Source: CAZGTQ01 sp964528575
Lineage (GTDB): Bacteria; Planctomycetota; UBA1135; GCA-002686595
NCBI GenBank assembly: GCA_964528575.1
Contig: CAZGTQ010000216.1
Location: 1 to 12,478, forward strand
Direction of reading: 5' to 3'
DNA: 12,478 bases
The position numbers and the translations under genes were made by a program. This document shows, piece after piece, positions 6,950 through 12,478 of the stretch. A model generated the notes under the pieces. That model ran no database searches and had not been told where the DNA came from. It was given only the letters and a program-made list of their open reading frames with translations. Each line of letters starts with the position of its first letter. Within the stretch, counting starts at the first letter, position 1.

Positions 6950-7788
6950 CGCTCGACGCCGGGCTCCGTCGCGGATCGGCTGTCGAGCTCGCGCTCGAAC
7001 AGCGCGCGCAGCTCGACCTGCACGCCGAGCTCGTCGACGCTGCGCACCGCGCCCGCGAGCGGCTCGGCGTCCAGCTCGGCGAGCAGCGCCTCCAACTCGT
7101 CGCGCGAGAGCTCGGCGCCGTACGCCGCCTCGGACTCGACGCGGCGCTCGAGGCGGCGCACGTGCGACTCGAGCTCGGGGATGCGCCGGCGGATCTCCCC
7201 CTCGCGCTCGTCCGTCGCCGCGATCAGCGCATCGAGCTCGCGCAGCTCGACGAGGTCGCGCAGCGCGTCAGGATCGGCCGCGAGCGCGTCGAAGTCGGCG
7301 TGGCCAGCCTGCGCGATGCGCGCGCTCAACGTCGAGCGCTCGCGCGCGAGCTCGCCCCGGTGCGCGGCGACGGCGGCCCAGGCGTCGCGCAGCTCGTCGA
7401 GCCGCGTCTCGATGCGCTCGACGAACGCGTCGCTCTGGGACGGGGCGAGCTGCGCGGCCGCCTCGCGCACCGGTCCCAGCCCGATCAGCACCGCGAGGAA
7501 GAGCGAGAGCGCGGCGCGCAGGATGCCCGCTCCGCCGGGGCGGCCGATCGCGTCGAAGACCGGCAGCAGCAGCACGAGCGCGATCGCGATGCGCGTGCCG
7601 AGCCACCACGAGTCGAGCAGGTTGGACAGCGCGAGCATCCACATCAGGAACGCGACGAGTCCGAATCCGCAGCCGAGCGAGCGCGCCCTCTTGCCGTCGC
7701 GCGCCGACCCGCGCGCGAGGAGGCAGCGCACCGCGTACACGAACAGGAGCAGGGCGACCGCGACTTGCGCCCAGAGCAGCGCCGTCAT
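6946..7788 (-). CDS. multi-span membrane protein with C-terminal coiled coil, function unknown
   Basis: 280 residues from ATG 7788-7786, preceded on the minus strand by GGAGG (7797-7793), a good ribosome binding site with short spacing. The N-terminal half is hydrophobic: segments near residues 4-24 (LLWAQVAVALLLFVYAVRCLL), 40-60, 66-82 and 88-107 (LRAALSLFLAVLIGLG). The short basic loop GSARDGKRARS lies between the first two. From about 118 to 280 the protein is charged and helical, with Glu/Arg/Leu-rich heptad-like stretches (about 123-160 and 176-245), and is probably a coiled coil. No enzyme motif is visible. It overlaps the upstream gene's stop and the helicase start by 4 bases each, so all three are probably made together. 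I do not recognise the family. It could be a scaffold or partner of the preceding membrane coiled-coil protein. Confidence 0.8.
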   Translation of the reverse strand: MTALLWAQVAVALLLFVYAVRCLLARGSARDGKRARSLGCGFGLVAFLMWMLALSNLLDSWWLGTRIAIALVLLLPVFDAIGRPGGAGILRAALSLFLAVLIGLGPVREAAAQLAPSQSDAFVERIETRLDELRDAWAAVAAHRGELARERSTLSARIAQAGHADFDALAADPDALRDLVELRELDALIAATDEREGEIRRRIPELESHVRRLERRVESEAAYGAELSRDELEALLAELDAEPLAGAVRSVDELGVQVELRALFERELDSRSATEPGVER

Positions 7789-8540
7789 TCGTCCTCCACG
7801 AGGAACCCGAGCGCGTCGACCTCCCGCTCCGTCGCGTCGACGCCCGCGGCGCGCACCGCGAGCAGCTCTTCCACCGTGCGCACCGGCGTGTCGCCGACGT
7901 CGCGCACCTCGGCGTTCGCGCCCAGCGTCGACGCGACCCGCTCGAGCAGCTCCCGCGTGCTCGCCGCCTGCTCGTCGATGCGCGCGAGCGCGATCTTCGC
8001 GTCGATCGCCGCGAGCGCCGCGCGGGTCGCCTCGATCTGCGCGATCAGGTCGAGCTCGCTCGCGGCCGCCTGTTCGAGCACGGCCTCGAGGTCGCCGATC
8101 GCCTCGTCCGACGTCGCGCGCGTGCGCAGCACGACCTCGACCTGCCGGACGAGCTCGTCGCGCTCGTAGTCGGCGCCGGCGACCCGCGCCGGCCACGCGT
8201 CCGCGGCCTCGGCGGCGCGGAACGCGGCGCGCAGCTCCTCGGCCAGCGCGTCCGCCGATGCGCGCAGCTCGCGCGTGCGTGCGAGCTCTTCCCGGGCCCG
8301 CGCGGCCGCGCTCGCGAGCTCGACCCGGCTCTCGGCGAACGCCTGGGCGTCCTTCCCGAGCTCCTGCCTGGCGTGCTCGAGGAAGCCGACGGGATCGTCG
8401 CGCCGCGCCTCCTCGGTCCAGCCGCCGTACTTCTCGTACGCGCCGGCGACGTGCGGGCGCAGCCCGGGCAGCCAGCGCCAGGCGAGCCAGCCGAGGAGGG
8501 CGAGCACGAAGACGAAGACGGCGATCGACAGGATGCGCAT
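7785..8540 (-). CDS. single-span membrane protein with long coiled coil, function unknown
   Basis: 251 residues from ATG 8540-8538. One N-terminal membrane anchor (about residues 3-24, ILSIAVFVFVLALLGWLAWRWL) is followed by a short linker with Tyr and Trp (AYEKYGGWTEEAR). A long Ala/Glu/Arg/Leu-rich region, about 55-205, has strong helical and coiled-coil character (for example ELARTRELRASADALAEELR). The C-terminus, about 210-251, is acidic. No catalytic motif is seen. A longer open frame continues upstream but is antisense to the gene at 8613, and the Met-Arg-hydrophobic start at 8540 is the natural one. There is no Shine-Dalgarno site; a TACGAT sequence sits only 9 bases before the ATG, so the message may be leaderless. 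It is the first gene of the operon ending in the RecQ-type helicase. I do not recognise the family. Confidence 0.8.
   Translation of the reverse strand: MRILSIAVFVFVLALLGWLAWRWLPGLRPHVAGAYEKYGGWTEEARRDDPVGFLEHARQELGKDAQAFAESRVELASAAARAREELARTRELRASADALAEELRAAFRAAEAADAWPARVAGADYERDELVRQVEVVLRTRATSDEAIGDLEAVLEQAAASELDLIAQIEATRAALAAIDAKIALARIDEQAASTRELLERVASTLGANAEVRDVGDTPVRTVEELLAVRAAGVDATEREVDALGFLVEDE
7793..7797 (-). promoter_or_regulatory. ribosome binding site GGAGG for the gene starting at 7788
   Basis: On the minus strand GGAGG is followed by four bases and then ATG at 7788-7786, within the last codons of the upstream gene. It supports this start over longer open frames that run further upstream. 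Confidence 0.6.
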
Positions 8541-8612
8541 GCAGCCGAGATCGTACACCCCGCGGACCGGCCCACGCCGCGCCCCATGGGCGTGATTAGA
8601 ATGGCCGCGTCC
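8541..8612. promoter_or_regulatory. divergent intergenic region with two possible -10 elements
   Basis: This is the only divergent gap in the window, so promoters for both directions should lie here or just inside the genes. On the minus strand TACGAT (8555-8550) lies 9 bases before ATG 8540. On the plus strand TAGAAT (8597-8602) lies 10 bases before ATG 8613. Neither has a convincing -35 hexamer at 17 bases. Both placements imply very short leaders, which agrees with the lack of Shine-Dalgarno sites at these starts. The assignment rests on six-base matches only. Confidence 0.35.
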
Positions 8613-11600
8613 ATGGCCCGACGTTTCCTGCTCGCGCCCGCGACCGCGCCGCTCGCGGCCGCCCTGCTGCTCGCCGCGGCCGGCAGCGCCGCCCGCGCGA
8701 CGGATCCGGCCGAGGACGGCGCGCCGCCGGTCGACTTCCAGCGTCAGATCCGCCCGCTCCTCGCCGACCGCTGCTTCACGTGCCACGGCCCCGACGACGC
8801 GACGCGCGAGGCGGACCTGCGGCTCGACGTGCGCGAGGCCGCGTTCGCCGACCGCGGCGGCTACGCGGCCGTCGTCCCGGGCGCGAGCGACGACAGCGAG
8901 CTCCTGCGCCGCGTCTCCGACCCCGACGACCCGATGCCGCCGCGCGGCGCCGGCGAACCGTTGACCGCCGACGAGGTCGCGCTCGTCGAGCGCTGGATCG
9001 ACGAGGGCGCACCGTGGAGCGAGCACTGGGCGTTCGTCGCGCCCGTCCGACCCGAGCCGCCGGCGGTCGAGCGCGCGGACTGGCCCGCGGGCGACGTCGA
9101 CCGGTTCGTGCTCGCGCGGCTCGAGGCCGCCGGGCTCGCGCCGTCGCCCGAGGCCGCGCGCGAGACGCTCGCGCGGCGCGTCACGCTCGACCTCACGGGC
9201 CTGCCGCCGGCGCTCGACGAGCTCGACGCGTTCCTCGCGGACGACGCGCCGGGCGCGTACGAGCGGCTCGTCGACCGCCTGCTCGCTTCGCCGCGCTTCG
9301 GCGAGGCGCTGGCGCGCGAGTGGCTCGATGCGGCGCGCTACGGCGACACGCACGGCTTCCACTTCGACAACGAGCGCTCGCTGTGGCCGTGGCGCGACTG
9401 GGTGATCGACGCGTTCAACGACAACAAGCCGTTCGACGCGTTCACCGTCGAGCAACTCGCGGGCGATCTGCTCGCGGGCCCGACGACCGACCAGCTCGTC
9501 GCGACCGGCTTCAACCGCTGCAACCCGACGACGGGCGAGGGCGGCCTGATCGAGGACGAGTACCTCGTGCGCTACGCCGTCGACCGCGTCGACACGACCG
9601 CGACGGTGTGGATGGGGCTCACGATGGGCTGCGCCCAGTGCCACGACCACAAGTACGACCCGATCTCGCAGCGCGAGTTCTATTCCTTCTTCGCGTTCTT
9701 CAACTCGGTCGACGAGAGCGCGAACGACGGGAACGCGCTCGTGCCGCCGCCGTCGGTGGCGGTCCCCTCGCCGGAGCAGGCGGCGCGCAAGGCGGAGCTC
9801 GAGCTCGCGATCGCGGCGCTCGAGCACGAGCTCGACGGGCCGCTGCCGGCGGTCGATGCGGCGCAGGCGCAGTGGGAGCGCGACGCGGCCGCGCGCGAGC
9901 GCTGGCTGCCGCTCGATCCGCTGCTGCTCGAGTCGTCCGGCGGCTCGGCGCTGCGTCTCTTGGACGACGGGTCGGTGCTCGCGACGGGGCCGAACCCCGA
10001 GCGCGACACGTTCACCGTCGTCGCGCGGGTCGCGGACGCCCGGTCGCTGCGCGCGCTGCGGCTCGAGCTCTTGCCGGACGCGAGCTTCGAGGAGGGCGGC
10101 GTCGGCCGCGCGGAGAACGGCAACGTCGTGCTCGCGCGCATCGATTGCGAGGTCGCGCCGGCCGCGCAGCCGGGCGCGCTGGCGCCGCTCGCGTGGAGCG
10201 CGGCGTACGCGGACTACGAGCAGATGGACTTTCCCGCGCGCGCGGCGATCGACGCCGATCCGGAGACCGGCTGGGCGATCGACGGCCGGTCCGACGCGCG
10301 CGTCGCGCTCTTCGTCGCCGCGGCGGCGCCCGCGTTCGACGGTCCCGCCGTCGTGCGCGTGCGGCTGCAGCACGAGTCGCGTTTCGCGCGGCACGTGATC
10401 GGCCGCTTCCGGCTCTCGGTGGCGGCGGACGAGACGCTCGCGCCGGCGACGCTCGGCCCGTGGCGCACGCTGGGGCCGTTCGAGCACGAGAGCGCGAGCG
10501 CGGCGCTCGCCGCGCAGCACGACGTCGACGTCGCGTCGTCCGCGTGGACGGAGCGCGCGGACTTCGGCGACGGCGTCGCGAACCTGCTCGCGGGCGAGCG
10601 CTGCGCGACGTACGTGCACCGCACGATCGAGTCGCCCGAGGCGCGCGCGCTCGAGGTCGCGCTCGGCAGCGACGACGGTCTCGCGGTGCTCCTGAACGGC
10701 GAGCTGCTGCTCGAGCGCGACGTGCTGCGGCCGCTCGCGCCCGACCAGGAGCGCGTGCGGCTACCGCTGCGCGCGGGGACGAACGAGCTCGTGCTGAAGG
10801 TCGCGAACGAAGCAGGCGGCTACGGCTTCCGCTTCCGCGTCGTCGCCGAGGAGCTCGGCGGGCTGCCGCTGGGCGTCGCGCGCGTGCTCGCGCTCGCGCC
10901 GGACGCGCGGACGGACGCCGAGCGGGTGCGCCTGCGCGACCACTACCGCGCGAACCACGCGCCGGCGTGGCGCGAACGGCGCGCGGAGCTCGACGCGGAG
11001 CGCGCTGCGCTCGCCGCGCTCGACGCGCAGGTGCCGCGGACGATGGTGATGCGCGAGCGGGCGGAGCCGCGGCCGGCGCGCGTGCTCGCGCGCGGGAGCT
11101 ACGCCACGCCGGGCGATCCGGTCGAGCCGGGCGTGCCGAGCGTGCTGCCGCCGCTCGAGAGCTCGGACGGGGCGCGCGCGACGCGGCTCGAGCTCGCGCG
11201 CTGGCTCGTGCGGCCCGACCATCCGCTGACGGCGCGCGTCGCCGTCAACCGCGCGTGGCTGCGCTACTTCGGCCGCGGCCTCGTCGCGAGCGCGGAGGAC
11301 TTCGGCACGCGCGGCGCGCACCCGACGCACCCCGAGCTGCTCGACTGGCTCGCGACCGAGTTCGTGCGCAGCGGCTGGGACGTGAAGGCGCTGCACCGGC
11401 TGATCGTCACGTCGGCGACGTATCGCCAGTCGTCGCGCGCGCGCCCCGACGCGGCGGCGCTCGATCCGGCGAACGCGCTGCTCGCGCGCGCGCCCCGCCT
11501 GCGGTTGCCTGCGGAGGCGATCCGCGACGGCGCGCTCGCGATCGGTGGCTTGCTCGTCGAGCGCGTCGGCGGACCGAGCGTGCGCCCGTACCAGCCGAGC

Positions 11601-12131
11601 GGCCTGTGGCGTGTCGTCGCCTACCCGACGAGCAACACGGCGACATTCCAGCGCGGCGAGGGTGACGCGCTCTGGCGCCGCAGCCTCTACACGTTCTGGA
11701 AGCGCACGTCGCCGCCGCCGACGATGGCGCTCTTCGACGCGCCGACGCGCGAGTCCTGCACGGTGCGCCGCGCGCGCACGAACACGCCGCTGCAGGCGCT
11801 CGCGCTGATGAACGACGAGCAGTTCGTCGAGGCGGCGCGCACGCTCGCCGAGCGCATGCTGCGCGCGTCGGGCGGCGACGACGCGGCGACCGCGGCGCAC
11901 GGCTTCCGTCTCGCGACGTCGCGCGCCCCCGACGCGGACGAGGTCGCGGTGCTCGTGCGCCTCGCGCGCGCGCAGCGCGAGGAGCTGCGCGCCGACCCGG
12001 CAGCCGCGCACGCGCTGCTCGCGGTGGGGGAGGCGCCGGTGGACGAGTCGTTCGACCCGGTCGAGCTCGCGGCGTGGACGCTCGTCGCGAGCGCGATCCT
12101 CAACCTCGACGAGACGATCACGCGCGGGTGA
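8613..12131 (+). CDS. PSCyt1-DUF1549-DUF1553 protein, full length
   Basis: 1172 residues from ATG 8613, chosen because MARRFLLAPATAPLAAALLL gives a clean signal peptide (about 1-29, SAARA before the cut). ATG 8586 and ATG 8601 are in-frame alternatives. PSCyt1 follows with heme motif CFTCH at C54-H58, then DLRLDVREAAF and DDPMPPRGAGEPL. DUF1549 spans about 156-370 with VDRFVLARLEAAGL, LTGLPP, ARYGDTHGFHFDN and a second CxxCH, GCAQCHDHKYDP (C340, C343, H344). A middle region of about 480 residues begins with a short coiled coil (about 387-410) and holds beta-rich parts, including LLNGELLLERDVL near 690 and GTNELVLKVANEAGG near 722. DUF1553 spans about 856-1165 with VNRAWLRYFGRGL, FDAPTRE (1041-1047) and TNTPLQALALMND (1056-1068). 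The family is exported and probably heme-binding; its reaction is not established. The common DUF1501 partner is not immediately downstream. Confidence 0.95.
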   Translation: MARRFLLAPATAPLAAALLLAAAGSAARATDPAEDGAPPVDFQRQIRPLLADRCFTCHGPDDATREADLRLDVREAAFADRGGYAAVVPGASDDSELLRRVSDPDDPMPPRGAGEPLTADEVALVERWIDEGAPWSEHWAFVAPVRPEPPAVERADWPAGDVDRFVLARLEAAGLAPSPEAARETLARRVTLDLTGLPPALDELDAFLADDAPGAYERLVDRLLASPRFGEALAREWLDAARYGDTHGFHFDNERSLWPWRDWVIDAFNDNKPFDAFTVEQLAGDLLAGPTTDQLVATGFNRCNPTTGEGGLIEDEYLVRYAVDRVDTTATVWMGLTMGCAQCHDHKYDPISQREFYSFFAFFNSVDESANDGNALVPPPSVAVPSPEQAARKAELELAIAALEHELDGPLPAVDAAQAQWERDAAARERWLPLDPLLLESSGGSALRLLDDGSVLATGPNPERDTFTVVARVADARSLRALRLELLPDASFEEGGVGRAENGNVVLARIDCEVAPAAQPGALAPLAWSAAYADYEQMDFPARAAIDADPETGWAIDGRSDARVALFVAAAAPAFDGPAVVRVRLQHESRFARHVIGRFRLSVAADETLAPATLGPWRTLGPFEHESASAALAAQHDVDVASSAWTERADFGDGVANLLAGERCATYVHRTIESPEARALEVALGSDDGLAVLLNGELLLERDVLRPLAPDQERVRLPLRAGTNELVLKVANEAGGYGFRFRVVAEELGGLPLGVARVLALAPDARTDAERVRLRDHYRANHAPAWRERRAELDAERAALAALDAQVPRTMVMRERAEPRPARVLARGSYATPGDPVEPGVPSVLPPLESSDGARATRLELARWLVRPDHPLTARVAVNRAWLRYFGRGLVASAEDFGTRGAHPTHPELLDWLATEFVRSGWDVKALHRLIVTSATYRQSSRARPDAAALDPANALLARAPRLRLPAEAIRDGALAIGGLLVERVGGPSVRPYQPSGLWRVVAYPTSNTATFQRGEGDALWRRSLYTFWKRTSPPPTMALFDAPTRESCTVRRARTNTPLQALALMNDEQFVEAARTLAERMLRASGGDDAATAAHGFRLATSRAPDADEVAVLVRLARAQREELRADPAAAHALLAVGEAPVDESFDPVELAAWTLVASAILNLDETITRG

Positions 12132-12182
12132 CGGCGATGGCGCTTGCCAGCCTGCCCCTGCACCCCCAGAGTAGGCGCTCAG

Positions 12183-12478
12183 GTGACGCGCGAAAGAGAT
12201 CCGTCCGGTGCCGTGTCTCGCTTCCAGTGGGCGCCACTCTGCGCCCTGATTCTCGCGGTCGTGCTGGCTGCGGTCGTCGCCGTTCGCCCCGACCGACGAT
12301 CTGAGCGCGATTCCGACGCGGCGCAGCCGGCGCAGATCGAAGGGGTCTCCGCGTCCCCGCTAGCGCCTCGCCTGCATGGAGGAGAGCGAGTCCCGGTCGA
12401 TTCACGGTCTGCAGCGTCCGAGGACGCTGCAGCTTGTGCGATCCGAGTCATCGACGAAGTCGGTGCTCCGCTCGAGGG
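12183..12478 (+). CDS. membrane-anchored protein, start of a carboxypeptidase-regulatory-like repeat, 3' end missing
   Basis: The frame from GTG 12183 stays open to the right edge (98 full codons). GTG 12213 is an in-frame alternative that would shorten the N-terminus by ten residues; neither has a clear ribosome binding site. After a short charged start comes one membrane segment (about residues 18-37, WAPLCALILAVVLAAVVAV), then a basic and low-complexity linker. The visible part ends with AIRVIDEVGAPLEG, which matches the opening of repeat two in the gene at 2457-4430 (GRVVDEVGAPVAG). It is therefore probably an anchored repeat protein of the same kind. The last 298 bases are about 68% GC by hand count and use more A/T-ended codons (AGA, GAA, TCT, GCT) than the neighbouring gene, which may indicate a separate origin. 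It follows the PSCyt-type gene by 51 bases on the same strand. Confidence 0.65.
   Translation, partial: MTRERDPSGAVSRFQWAPLCALILAVVLAAVVAVRPDRRSERDSDAAQPAQIEGVSASPLAPRLHGGERVPVDSRSAASEDAAACAIRVIDEVGAPLE
12409..12432. repeat. perfect 11-base inverted repeat inside coding sequence
   Basis: CTGCAGCGTCC (12409-12419) is followed after two bases by its exact complement GGACGCTGCAG (12422-12432). It lies in the linker region of the gene starting at 12183, encoding part of an Ala/Ser/Glu stretch. The tiny spacer makes a DNA cruciform or tight RNA hairpin possible, but repetitive Ala codons can create such symmetry by chance. Confidence 0.6.

Noticed and set aside
6540..8612. Open plus-strand frame of about 690 codons continuous with the gene at 8613
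   Set aside because: It is antisense to the helicase and both membrane coiled-coil genes, encodes Arg/Pro/Ala-rich low-complexity sequence, and is open only because stop codons are rare at this GC content. The signal peptide at 8613 marks the true start.
7785..10619. Minus-strand open frame extending the coiled-coil protein by about 690 residues
   Set aside because: The extension is antisense to the PSCyt-type gene and Arg/Val-rich without motifs; the ATG at 8540 with a membrane anchor is a far better start.
12138..12149. TGGC/GCCA stem after the stop of the PSCyt-type gene
   Set aside because: A 4-base stem with a 4-base loop and no T-tract is expected by chance in such GC-rich sequence.
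1..12478. Frequent GAGCTCG and CGAGCTCGACG words across the window
   Set aside because: They reflect Glu-Leu-Asp codons (GAG CTC GAC) in a GC-rich genome and appear in reading frame in the real genes, so they are not a separate repeat family.

Overview
The window is a very GC-rich stretch (about 68% in the least GC-rich blocks I counted by eye, above 80% in some lines) with strongly G/C-ended codons. It most likely comes from a member of the Planctomycetota. Two genes carry the domain set PSCyt1 (planctomycete cytochrome c, CxxCH), DUF1549/PSCyt2 and DUF1553/PSD1, a combination that is heavily expanded in that phylum. Membrane-anchored proteins with carboxypeptidase-regulatory-like repeats are also common there. 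I cannot place it at genus level.

Layout. (1) 2-1831 (+): the 3' part of a PSCyt1-DUF1549-DUF1553 protein whose DUF1553 part is degenerate. (2) 1831-2016: a 186-base element with 33-base imperfect inverted repeats at its ends, beginning on the stop codon of that gene. (3) 2023-4430 (+): a two-gene operon with overlapping stop and start. It encodes a small predicted lipoprotein with one secretin N-like domain, then a membrane-anchored protein with about five beta-sandwich repeats. (4) 4524-5039 (+): a small membrane protein ending in a HAMP-like segment and lacking any output domain. (5) 5032-5065: a hairpin shared by two convergent genes that contains both stop codons. (6) 8540 down to 5054 (-): a three-gene operon with two 4-base ATGA overlaps. 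It encodes a membrane-anchored coiled-coil protein, a second protein with several membrane segments and a coiled coil, and a RecQ-family helicase with unusual domain order and long basic tails. (7) 8541-8612: a short divergent intergenic region. (8) 8613-12131 (+): a complete 1172-residue PSCyt1-DUF1549-DUF1553 protein. (9) 12183 to the end (+): the start of a second membrane-anchored protein whose first repeat resembles those of the gene at 2457-4430, in less GC-rich DNA.

How the genes may work together. The plus-strand genes look like exported or surface proteins: heme-motif proteins, a lipoprotein and anchored beta-sandwich proteins. The pattern of a PSCyt-type gene followed by an anchored repeat protein occurs twice. 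The usual DUF1501 partner is not downstream of either heme-motif gene inside the window. The minus-strand operon is separate in theme: translational coupling of two membrane coiled-coil proteins to a DNA helicase suggests a membrane-linked DNA-processing function, but this is inference from gene order only. The most promising leads are this membrane coiled-coil/RecQ operon and the 186-base inverted-repeat element. I saw no tRNA, rRNA, CRISPR array, transposase or integrase. There is no gene-free stretch longer than 300 bases; the longest gap, 1832-2022, is filled by the inverted-repeat element.
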